Positions 44,246 to 51,588 of a stretch of DNA of 52,546 nucleotides are shown here, piece by piece (within the stretch, counting starts at the first letter, position 1; each line of letters begins with the position of its first letter). Source of the stretch: Mycobacteriales bacterium (GTDB taxonomy: Bacteria > Actinomycetota > Actinomycetes > Mycobacteriales > SCTD01); contig JBBDWV010000045.1 in the NCBI GenBank assembly GCA_040902655.1, positions 37,369-89,914 on the forward strand. The letters run 5' to 3'. Below the pieces are notes generated by a model. That model ran no database searches. It saw only the letters and a list, made by a program, of their open reading frames with translations, and was not told where the DNA came from. The position numbers were made by a program, and so were the translations under genes.

Positions 44246-45270
44246 GCAACTCCTTCTCTGGCCCGCTGGCCGACCCGGCGGCCGACGCCGGTTGGGTCGA
44301 CGGCGAGCGCCAGCCCCGCAAGGGCTTCTTCACCGACACGTCGATCTGCATCGGTTGCAAGGCCTGCGAGGTGGCCTGCAAGGAGTGGAACGCCATCCCC
44401 GACGACGGGATGAACTTCCTGGGCTCGTCCTACGACAACACCGGTGCACTGGGTGCGAGCACGTGGCGGCACGTCGCGTTCATCGAGCAGCCCAAATCCT
44501 TCGGCACCCAGGAGCCCGGCATCGCCGGCACGCCGGTCGGGCCGCCGGCCAGCGACGTGCTCAACAAGACCTCCGACAGTGCGCTGTCAGGGGACCGGAG
44601 CAGCCTGGGCACGTCGAACAAGGTCGACCTCGGCCTCCCGAGCACCACCCTGCCCGGGGACGCCGAGGGCGCGCAACGCACCGAGTTCCGGTGGTTGATG
44701 GAGTCTGACGTCTGCAAGCACTGCACCCACGCCGCCTGCCTGGACGTCTGCCCCACCGGCGCGTTGTTCCGTACCGAGTTCGGAACCGTCGTCGTGCAGG
44801 ACGACATCTGCAACGGCTGCGGCTACTGCGTTCCCGCCTGCCCGTTCGGGGTGATCGACCGCCGGGTCGGCGAGAAGGGCGTGACGAAGAACGAGGGGCT
44901 GGCCCAGAAGTGCACCCTGTGCTACGACCGGATCGGCACGGGCCTGCAGCCGGCCTGCGCCACCGCCTGCCCCACCGAGTCGATCCAGTACGGCGACGTG
45001 GACGAGCTGCGTGAGCGGGCGCAGCGACGGGTCGACGCGCTGCACGCGGAGGGGGTGCACGACGCCCGGCTCTACGGCGAGAACAGCCACGACGGCGTCG
45101 GGGGGCTCGGCGCGTTCTTCCTGCTGCTCGACGAGCCGGAGGTCTACGGCCTGCCGCCGGACGCGGTCGTGACCACGAAGGACCTCCCCGAGATGTGGCG
45201 CAGGGCAGGCCTCGCTGCGGTGACGATGCTCGCCGGTGCGATCGCGGTCTTCACGGGGGGTGGCCGATGA
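44242..45270 (+). CDS. fdhB: Formate dehydrogenase iron-sulfur subunit
   Basis: 342 residues. Four [4Fe-4S] clusters are expected from four cysteine groups: CIGCKACEVACKEW (38-51), CKHCTHAACLDVCP (155-168), CNGCGYCVPACP (191-202) and CTLCYDRIG with PACATACP (223-246). It carries electrons from the catalytic subunit to the membrane anchor. The C-terminal hydrophobic stretch (AAVTMLAGAIAVF) may be a membrane helix, as in FdnH/FdoH. An insertion of about 60 residues between the first two cysteine groups is Ser/Thr/Gly-rich. The GTG start overlaps the fdhA stop. Confidence 0.94.
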   Translation: MSNSFSGPLADPAADAGWVDGERQPRKGFFTDTSICIGCKACEVACKEWNAIPDDGMNFLGSSYDNTGALGASTWRHVAFIEQPKSFGTQEPGIAGTPVGPPASDVLNKTSDSALSGDRSSLGTSNKVDLGLPSTTLPGDAEGAQRTEFRWLMESDVCKHCTHAACLDVCPTGALFRTEFGTVVVQDDICNGCGYCVPACPFGVIDRRVGEKGVTKNEGLAQKCTLCYDRIGTGLQPACATACPTESIQYGDVDELRERAQRRVDALHAEGVHDARLYGENSHDGVGGLGAFFLLLDEPEVYGLPPDAVVTTKDLPEMWRRAGLAAVTMLAGAIAVFTGGGR

Positions 45271-46313
45271 GCCGGGCCGGACACCGGTCCGGGCGGCGCG
45301 GTGACAAGAACGCCGTCGTCCCGGATGCCGAGTTCACCTCCTACTACGGCCGGCCGATCGTCAAGGCGGCGCCGTGGGAGGTGGACATCCCGGCCTACCT
45401 GTTCCTCGGCGGCGTCGCGGCCGGTTCCTCACTGCTGTCGGCCGGGGCCGACCTGACGCAACGGCCGGCCCTGCGCCGCACCGGCAGGCTGGGAGCGCTC
45501 GTCGGGTTGGCCCTCAGCATGGTGGCGCTGGTCCACGACCTGGGCCGGCCCGCCCGCTTCCACCACATGCTGCGGGTCGCCAAGCCCACCTCGCCGATGT
45601 CGGTCGGCACGTGGATCCTGACCGCGTACGGGCCGTTCGCGGGGCTGGCCGCCGCGGCCGAGCTGCGGCGGTTCATGCCGCGGCGGGTCCGTGAGGGAGC
45701 TCTCGGCAGGCTGCTGGGCGCCTCGGCGCGCCCGGCCGGGCTGGTCGCCGCGGGCCTCGCTCCCGCCGTCGCCTCCTACACCGCCGTGCTGCTGTCGGAC
45801 ACCGCGACACCCACCTGGCACGACGCCCACCGTCAGTTGCCGTTCGTCTTCGTCGGCTCGGCCTGCGCCGCCTCCGGCGGGCTCGGCCTGATCGGCGCAC
45901 CTGTCGCCGAAGCCGGCCCGGCCCGCCGGCTGGCCGTCGGGGGAGCGCTGCTCGAGCTGGCCGTCGAGCAGCAGATGGAGCGGTCGATGGGCATCACCGC
46001 CGAGCCGCTGCACGCCGGCCATGCCGGGACGCTGATGCGGACCAGTACGCTGCTCACCGCGGCCGGTGCGCTGGGCGCCGTCGTCGGCCGCCGCAGCCGT
46101 GCCGCCTCCGCCCTGTCGGGAGCGGCGCTGCTCGCCGGCTCGGCCTGTCTGCGCTTCGGCGTGTTCGAGGCGGGGCAGGAGTCGGCGCGCGACCCGAAAT
46201 ACACCGTCGTGCCACAGCGCGAGCGCCTCGACCGCCGCCGGCAGGACGACCATCCGGGCGGCAGATCCGCTGCCCGCAGCAACCCAGGAGGAGTAACGAC
46301 GTGGCAGCCCTGA
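45267..46313 (+). CDS. nrfD: NrfD-type membrane anchor subunit
   Basis: 348 residues with about eight hydrophobic segments. YLFLGGVAAGSSLLS and the VHDLGRPARFHHMLRV motif are typical of NrfD/PsrC proteins, which pass electrons to quinone without heme. It replaces the cytochrome b subunit (FdoI type) of the enterobacterial enzyme. The C-terminal 35 residues are hydrophilic and variable. The start overlaps fdhB and the end overlaps the MFS gene by 13 bases, so the operon is translationally coupled. Confidence 0.92.
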   Translation: MSRAGHRSGRRGDKNAVVPDAEFTSYYGRPIVKAAPWEVDIPAYLFLGGVAAGSSLLSAGADLTQRPALRRTGRLGALVGLALSMVALVHDLGRPARFHHMLRVAKPTSPMSVGTWILTAYGPFAGLAAAAELRRFMPRRVREGALGRLLGASARPAGLVAAGLAPAVASYTAVLLSDTATPTWHDAHRQLPFVFVGSACAASGGLGLIGAPVAEAGPARRLAVGGALLELAVEQQMERSMGITAEPLHAGHAGTLMRTSTLLTAAGALGAVVGRRSRAASALSGAALLAGSACLRFGVFEAGQESARDPKYTVVPQRERLDRRRQDDHPGGRSAARSNPGGVTTWQP

Positions 46314-47737
46314 GCTTCCTGGACCGCGAGCACTCGTGTGCCAGGCCCGGCTACAGCCGGTGGCTGGTGCCGCCGGCCGCCCTGGCGATCCACCTGTCGA
46401 TCGGCTCGGTTTACGCGTTCAGCGTCTTCAAGAACCCGCTCGTCGAGCACTTCGCCGTCAGCGACACCGCCATCGCCATCGTCTTCTCCATCGCCATCGT
46501 GATGCTCGGTCTGGCCGCGGCCTTCGGCGGGACGTGGATGGAGCGCAACGGTCCGCGCAAGACCATGGCGCTGTCCACTGTCTGCTTCACCGGAGGTTTG
46601 GTCGTCGGTTCGCTCGGCATCGCGACCGAGCAGTTGTGGCTGCTCTACCTGGGCTACGGCGTCCTCGGCGGGATCGGCCTGGGGATGGGCTACATCTCCC
46701 CGGTGTCGACGCTGATCAAGTGGTTCCCGGACCGGCCGGGCCTGGCGACCGGGCTGGCCATCATGGGCTTCGGCGGCGGTGCCTTCATCGCCTCCGCCCT
46801 GTCGAACGAGCTGCTGCAGGCCTACACCTCCCGCCCGGCCGGCGAACAGCCGACGGACGCGCTCGTCCCGACCTTCCTCACCCTTGCCCTGCTCTACGCC
46901 GCCTTCATGACGTTCGGCGTCCTGACCGTCCGCATCCCTCCGGACGGCTGGCGGCCGCAGGGGTGGGTGCCGAGGACGGAGACGGCCGGCGGCATGCGCA
47001 CCACCGCGAACGTCTCGGCCAAGCAGTCGCTGCACACGCCGCAGTTCTGGTTCCTGTGGACGGTGCTGTTCTGCAACGTGACCGCGGGCATCGGGATCCT
47101 CGAGCAGGCTTCGCCGATGATCCAGGACTTCTTCCCGGACGAGGTGTCGCCTGCGGCGGCCGCAGGCTTCGTCGGGCTGCTGTCACTGTTCAACATGGCC
47201 GGCCGGATCGTGTGGTCCTCGACCTCCGACGTCATCGGGCGCCGACCGACCTACATGCTCTACCTCGGCGTCGGCGCGGTCGCCTTCTTCTTCCTGGCCA
47301 CGGCCGGATCCACCAGCGTGCTGCTGTTCATCGTGCTGTCCGCGATCATCCTGTCCTTCTACGGCGGAGGCTTCGCCACGATCCCGGCCTACCTCAAGGA
47401 CATGTTCGGCACCTTCCAGGTCGGCGCGATCCACGGCCGCCTGCTCACCGCCTGGTCGGCTGCCGGCGTCGCCGGACCGCTGATCGTGAACGTCATCCGG
47501 GAGCGGGCCGAAGATGCCGGTCTGGAGGGCGCCGCGACCTACCGGCCGTCGCTGCTGGTCATGGTCGGCCTGCTCGTCGTCGGCTTCGTCGCGAACCTGC
47601 TCATGCGCCCGGTGGCCGCCAAGCACCACGTCGCGGAGGACGGCGCGGCGCCCTACTCGAACGAGCTCGAGGGAGCGGCCGCCGCCACCCCCGGCGCCTC
47701 CCCGACCGACCGACCCACCTCCGGAGGTACGCAGTGA
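46301..47737 (+). CDS. MFS transporter of the oxalate/formate antiporter (OxlT) type
   Basis: 478 residues with twelve hydrophobic segments. The N-terminal signature SIGSVYAFSVFKNPL, the RNGPRKTM loop between helices 2 and 3, and GMGYISPVSTLIKWFPDRPGLATG match the OxlT family. Next to a formate dehydrogenase, formate (or oxalate/formate exchange) is a sensible substrate guess, but the family also carries other carboxylates. The last 50 residues are a hydrophilic tail. The GTG at 46301 follows GGAGGAG at seven bases. Confidence 0.92.
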   Translation: MAALSFLDREHSCARPGYSRWLVPPAALAIHLSIGSVYAFSVFKNPLVEHFAVSDTAIAIVFSIAIVMLGLAAAFGGTWMERNGPRKTMALSTVCFTGGLVVGSLGIATEQLWLLYLGYGVLGGIGLGMGYISPVSTLIKWFPDRPGLATGLAIMGFGGGAFIASALSNELLQAYTSRPAGEQPTDALVPTFLTLALLYAAFMTFGVLTVRIPPDGWRPQGWVPRTETAGGMRTTANVSAKQSLHTPQFWFLWTVLFCNVTAGIGILEQASPMIQDFFPDEVSPAAAAGFVGLLSLFNMAGRIVWSSTSDVIGRRPTYMLYLGVGAVAFFFLATAGSTSVLLFIVLSAIILSFYGGGFATIPAYLKDMFGTFQVGAIHGRLLTAWSAAGVAGPLIVNVIRERAEDAGLEGAATYRPSLLVMVGLLVVGFVANLLMRPVAAKHHVAEDGAAPYSNELEGAAAATPGASPTDRPTSGGTQ

Positions 47738-47868
47738 ACAGCTCGTCGGCAGAGGACATGACCGGACTGAAGGCACGTCTGATCGGCGCCTGGCTGTTCG
47801 TAGGCGTGCCGCTCGCCTACGGCGTCGTCATGACGGTGAAGAAGGCCCTGCCGCTGTTCACCGGCTGA
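47734..47868 (+). CDS. MFS transporter small subunit (44 residues)
   Basis: A single-helix mini-protein: 13 polar residues, then LIGAWLFVGVPLAYGVVMTV as membrane span, and a short basic end (KKALPLFTG). Its GTG overlaps the MFS stop, behind CCGGAGG. Genes for similar 40-60 residue proteins follow OxlT-type carriers in other bacteria and are annotated as small MFS subunits, as I recall. The stop codon lies within the hairpin shared with the convergent AOR gene. Confidence 0.8.
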   Translation: MNSSSAEDMTGLKARLIGAWLFVGVPLAYGVVMTVKKALPLFTG

Positions 47869-47894
47869 GGCTGTTCGGTCCGCTCCTCAGCCGG
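47861..47894. terminator. Bidirectional hairpin containing both stop codons (MFS subunit and AOR)
   Basis: CCGGCTGAGG (47861-47870) is perfectly repeated in inverted form (47885-47894) around a 14-base loop. The TGA of the small MFS subunit (47866-47868) and the TGA of the convergent AOR gene (complement at 47887-47889) occupy matching positions in the two arms. Confidence 0.6.
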
Positions 47895-49659
47895 CAGGCG
47901 GTCTTCCGTGCCCGTCCAGGCCGCGGGCGCTCCAGTAGGCGTCGACCATCGCACGCAGCCGCGCGGGCGTCAGCGTCGCCGTGCGACCCGAGGTCAGCTG
48001 CAGGTCCTGTGACAGGAAGCGGTCGGGGAGCCAGTCGTCCTCGGGCTGCCAGCCCTCGCGCAGGTTGAACGCGCGCTTGAGCAGCACGATCCGCTGGGCG
48101 GTGGCGCGAAGTTCCGCCTCGTCGACGTCCCAGCCGGTCACCGACGCCAGCAGGGCCGCCCACTCGGCGAACGGCTCCTCGAACACGCCCCGCAGGAACT
48201 TGCAGAGGATCAGCGAGTCCATCACGGCGCTGCGGTCCTCGGCCTCGATCGCGCCGCGCACGTGCGCCTCGCCGCCGGAGAGCCGGTCGAGGTCGCCCGA
48301 CAGGTCGGCTTCGTACGCGCCGGATCGGTTGTGGTCCGCGCCGCGCGCGTTCACGGCCATCCCGAGGGCCATCGCCTGCATCGTCCGGGGCTCGTAGCCC
48401 GGCAGCTCGAGGCCCTTGACGTGCGCCGCGAACGCCGCCGATCCCTGCCCCACCACCTGTGCCGCGGCACGGCTGCCGAGCGAAAGCAGCGGACCCAGTC
48501 CCTGTCCGGAGCCGATCTCGTCGAGGGCGCGCAGCAGCGCGGCGCCGTCGCCGAACCGGAGCCAGGGTGCGTCGATCAGCCCGCGCTCCGCGCACTCCAT
48601 CGCCCAGGCGATCGTGCCGCCGGCCGAGATGGTGTCGATGCCGAGGTCGTCGCAGCGGGCGCTGGCCGCGAGCACGTCGTCGGGGTCGGACACGCCGCAC
48701 ATCGGCCCGAGCGCGCTGACGTTCTGGTACTCCATCCGCACGGTGCGGCCGCCCTTGCCGCGGTAGATGTGCTCGCAGCCGATGGCGCACGAGGCGCACG
48801 AGCTCTTGGTCACCGACCGCGCCTGCGCGAGCTCCTCCGCCGCGAGCTGCGGCGCGCCGTCGAAGCTCGCCTGCTGGAAGTTGCGCGTCGGCAGGGTGTT
48901 CAGGGCGTTGAAGGCCAGTACGTTGGCAAGAGTGCCCACCTCCCGGTACTTCTGGGTCGCACGGCCGAGGGACTTCTCGCGCAGGTCCCGGGCGGCGGCC
49001 AGCACGGCGGCCGGGTCGGCCGGCGCCACCTTCGTGGTCGCATGAACAGCGAGCGCCTTGACGTTCTTGGCCCCCATCACGGCGCCGAGGCCGCCCCGGC
49101 CGGCGTGCCGCCCGTCGTGGGAGATGGTGGCGTAGCGGACGCCGCGCTCGCCGGCGCTGCCGATGGACGCGACCTGCCAGCCGCGTCCGAGTTGCTCGCG
49201 AACCGCCGCCTCCGCTTCAGCCGCCGACCGGCCCCATTGTGCGCGGGCATCGAGCAGCCGCACCTGGCCGCCGTCGACGACGACCGTGACCGGCGCCGAC
49301 CCGGCCCCGACCAGGATGATCGCGTCATGGCCGGTGAGCTTGCCGGCGATCGCGAAGTGGCTGCTGGCCAGGGCGTCGGTGAGCATGCCGGTCAGCGGTG
49401 ACTTGGCGACCACGGCGAACTTCGCGCTCGTGGTCAGTGGGGTGCCGACCAGGGGGGAGAAGACGAAGGCCAGCGGCGCCTCCGGGGCCATGGGGTCGAC
49501 GCCCGGGGGGGCGAGCTCGAGCAGCAGCCAGGCGCCGAGGCCGGCGCCGCCGAGGTGGTCGCGCAGCACCTGTTCGGGCAGCGGCAGGACCGACGTCGAC
49601 CCGTCGCCGACGTCGACGACGAGGGCGCGACCGAAGTAGCCGCCCGGCGTGTCAGCCAC
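47887..49659 (-). CDS. Aldehyde ferredoxin oxidoreductase family protein (tungsten-type)
   Basis: 590 residues of the AOR family, enzymes that oxidise aldehydes to acids with a bis-pterin tungsten (rarely molybdenum) cofactor and one [4Fe-4S] cluster. Cluster ligands are Cys288, Cys291 and Cys295 (CASCAIGC) and Cys486 (DSLILCKF). The N-terminal pterin-binding part shows GGYFGRALVVDV, HLGGAGLGAW and GRGGLGAVMGAKNVKALAV; the second pterin region has ARGADHNRSGAY. Start GTG 49659 lies inside the end of the mobA-like gene. Its ferredoxin partner is not encoded next to it. Substrate unknown. Confidence 0.93.
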   Translation of the reverse strand: MADTPGGYFGRALVVDVGDGSTSVLPLPEQVLRDHLGGAGLGAWLLLELAPPGVDPMAPEAPLAFVFSPLVGTPLTTSAKFAVVAKSPLTGMLTDALASSHFAIAGKLTGHDAIILVGAGSAPVTVVVDGGQVRLLDARAQWGRSAAEAEAAVREQLGRGWQVASIGSAGERGVRYATISHDGRHAGRGGLGAVMGAKNVKALAVHATTKVAPADPAAVLAAARDLREKSLGRATQKYREVGTLANVLAFNALNTLPTRNFQQASFDGAPQLAAEELAQARSVTKSSCASCAIGCEHIYRGKGGRTVRMEYQNVSALGPMCGVSDPDDVLAASARCDDLGIDTISAGGTIAWAMECAERGLIDAPWLRFGDGAALLRALDEIGSGQGLGPLLSLGSRAAAQVVGQGSAAFAAHVKGLELPGYEPRTMQAMALGMAVNARGADHNRSGAYEADLSGDLDRLSGGEAHVRGAIEAEDRSAVMDSLILCKFLRGVFEEPFAEWAALLASVTGWDVDEAELRATAQRIVLLKRAFNLREGWQPEDDWLPDRFLSQDLQLTSGRTATLTPARLRAMVDAYWSARGLDGHGRPPAG

Positions 49660-50494
49660 CGGCGTCGGCCGACAGGAAGGTCACGACGTCACCCTGCACC
49701 AGCGGCGTCTCGACGTCGCGGACCACCTGGTCGCCGTCGACGGCCGCCAGCAGGTGGCGGTCGAGCACGAGCCCGACGGCCTGGGCGGCGGCGCCCAGGG
49801 TGGCGGCGCGCACCGTCGTCGTACCCGTGCCGCCGGCCGCGGCCAGCACCCCGATCCGCTGGACCACCACCTCCGGGGCGGGTCGGGCGCGCGCCTGCGC
49901 GTACGCCGTCCGGTCGTTGACACCGGTGACGGAGGCCAGGTCGGGGTCGCCGGCCCGCAGTCGGGCGTCCTCCAGCAGGACGGCGTCGTCCAGGACCCGC
50001 ACGGCGGCGTGCTCGAGCAGGAACGCCGGCCGGGCCCGGTCCTGCGCGAGCAGGTCCAGCGCGGCCTGGGCGAGGGTGGTGCGGTAGGCCGCGGCCAGCG
50101 GCTGGCGGAAGCCGTGGACGACGGGCAGCGCGATGTCGGCGGAGTCGAGGGCGCCGGTGACGCGGCGCACGAACGCGGGATGCAGGAACGGCAGGTCGGT
50201 CGAGCAGACGAAGGCGGCCTCCGCCTGGCCGGCGAGCGCGCCGAGGCCGGCGGCGAGACCCTGCAACGGCCCGCGTCCCTGCTCGGCGTCGTCGATCACC
50301 TCGACGGACGGGGGGATCGGCGGCAGCTGCTGGCCGGCCGCCCGCACCACCAGCACGGGACCGTCGACGCCACGCGCCAGCACACCGACCACGCGGCGCA
50401 GCAGGGTCGAGCCGTGCCACTCGAGACCGGCCTTGGAGCTGCCCATACGCGAGGAGCGACCCCCCGCCAGGACGACCGCGCCGACCACTGGCAT
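49652..50494 (-). CDS. mobA: MobA-like nucleotidyltransferase fused to a MoaD/ThiS-like domain
   Basis: 280 residues. The first 200 are MobA-like (molybdenum cofactor guanylyltransferase): nucleotide loop VVLAGGRSSRMGSSKAGL (7-24), CSTDLPFL with the metal-binding aspartate (97-104), FRQPLAAAYR (129-138) and the end motif VTGVND (189-194). Residues 208-280 look like a complete ubiquitin-like MoaD/ThiS domain with DGDQVVRDVETPLVQGDVV and the terminal SADAGG. A di-glycine end is needed for sulfur transfer in molybdopterin synthesis. It is the first gene of an operon with AOR. The ATG at 50494 is supported by a TAGGCT box seven bases upstream. Confidence 0.85.
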   Translation of the reverse strand: MPVVGAVVLAGGRSSRMGSSKAGLEWHGSTLLRRVVGVLARGVDGPVLVVRAAGQQLPPIPPSVEVIDDAEQGRGPLQGLAAGLGALAGQAEAAFVCSTDLPFLHPAFVRRVTGALDSADIALPVVHGFRQPLAAAYRTTLAQAALDLLAQDRARPAFLLEHAAVRVLDDAVLLEDARLRAGDPDLASVTGVNDRTAYAQARARPAPEVVVQRIGVLAAAGGTGTTTVRAATLGAAAQAVGLVLDRHLLAAVDGDQVVRDVETPLVQGDVVTFLSADAGG

Positions 50495-50501
50495 ACCGGT
50501 G

Positions 50502-50507
50502 AGCCTA
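50502..50507 (-). promoter_or_regulatory. -10 element of a leaderless mobA-AOR promoter
   Basis: On the minus strand TAGGCT is followed by CACCGGT and then ATG at 50494. There is no ribosome-binding site. It supports the start chosen for the fusion gene over an upstream in-frame one. Confidence 0.55.
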
Positions 50508-50559
50508 CGTCCGGTGCTACCTGATGCAATGGCCGCCACCGACAACGAAGGAGCCTTCC

Positions 50560-51342
50560 TTGCTCGACCTCACCGGTACCTCGTCTCTCGTCACGGGCGG
50601 CGCGTCCGGCCTGGGTGAAGCCACCGCGCGTGCGCTCGCCGCCCGCGGCGCCTCCGTGGTCGTCGTCGACCTGAACGACGAGAAGGGGGCGGCGGTAGCC
50701 GGGAGCATCGGCGGCGGATACGTGCGGGCGGACGTCACCGACCCCGGGCAGGTCGCGGCCGCCGTCGCCGCGGCCGAGGAACACGGGCCGCTGCGCACGC
50801 TGGTCTGCGCCGCCGGCATCGCCTGGGCCAGCCGCACCGTCGGCCGCGACGGCACCTTCGACTCGGCCCACGACCTGGGCGCCTTCACCAAGGTGGTGAC
50901 GGTCAACCTGATCGGCGCGTTCAACTGCATCCGCCTCGCCGCGACCGCCATGGGCCGCACCGAGCCGGTGGACGCCGACGGCAGTCGCGGCGCGATCGTC
51001 ACGCTGGCCTCCGTGGCGGCCTTCGACGGCCAGATCGGCCAGGCCGCCTACTCCGCCAGCAAGGGCGGCATCGTGGGCATGACCCTGCCGGTGGCCCGCG
51101 ACCTGGCCGCCGTCGGCGTCCGGCTGAACTGCGTGGCACCCGGGTTGTTCGACACACCGATCTACGGCGAGGGGGCGGCAGCCGAGGAGTTCAAGGACAA
51201 GCTCAAGCGCGACGTGCTGTTCCCCAAGCGGCTGGGCGCCGCCGACGAGCTGGCGTCGATGGTCGTGGAGTTGCTCGTGAACTCCTACGCCAACGGCGAG
51301 GTGGTGCGCATCGACGGCGGCGCCCGGCTGCAGCCGAAGTAG
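50560..51342 (+). CDS. Short-chain dehydrogenase, 3-hydroxyacyl-CoA dehydrogenase type II-like
   Basis: 260 residues from TTG 50560, six bases after AAGGAG. The NAD-binding loop is TGGASGLG (11-18), acidic residue DLND follows, and CAAGIA replaces the NNAG motif. The catalytic set is Ser (LASVAAFDG), Tyr and Lys (YSASKGG). The segments DLGAFTKVVTVNLIGAFNCIRLAA and VAPGLFDTP resemble human HSD10-type enzymes that act on 3-hydroxyacyl-CoA, but substrate is not proven. The gene is divergent from mobA and upstream of tRNA-Sec. Confidence 0.92.
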   Translation: MLDLTGTSSLVTGGASGLGEATARALAARGASVVVVDLNDEKGAAVAGSIGGGYVRADVTDPGQVAAAVAAAEEHGPLRTLVCAAGIAWASRTVGRDGTFDSAHDLGAFTKVVTVNLIGAFNCIRLAATAMGRTEPVDADGSRGAIVTLASVAAFDGQIGQAAYSASKGGIVGMTLPVARDLAAVGVRLNCVAPGLFDTPIYGEGAAAEEFKDKLKRDVLFPKRLGAADELASMVVELLVNSYANGEVVRIDGGARLQPK

Positions 51343-51378
51343 CCTGTCGGTCTCGCGGCGGCTCCGGCCACCGACGAG

Positions 51379-51471
51379 GGAGGCGTACGCGTTCCTGGTG
51401 GGCGCCCCGGTCTTCAAAACCGGTGAGGGTCGGTATCCGGTCCTGGTGGGTTCGATTCCCATCCGCCTCCG
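51379..51471 (+). tRNA. selC: tRNA-Sec (anticodon TCA)
   Basis: 93 bases, without encoded CCA. The anticodon loop CTTCAAA carries TCA, complementary to UGA, on a CCGGT/ACCGG stem. Features specific for selenocysteine tRNA are present. The D stem is six base pairs with a 5-base loop. The variable arm is long (8 bp with loop TAT, including two G-T pairs). The acceptor stem GGAGGCGT faces CCGCCTCC and so could be 8 bp, but the eighth pair is T-C. The T arm is GTGGG-TTCGATT-CCCAT and the discriminator base is G. selA, selB and selD are not in the window. Confidence 0.95.
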
Positions 51472-51588
51472 CTCTGCCTGCTGACCTGCGGCAGCGGGGC
51501 TACGAGGACCGCTCGCCGCGGAGGTGCTCGCAGCGAGGTGGGTCCGCGAAACCTCGAGTGCGCCGAGGCAGGCGCGTCGCCGGTCCGG

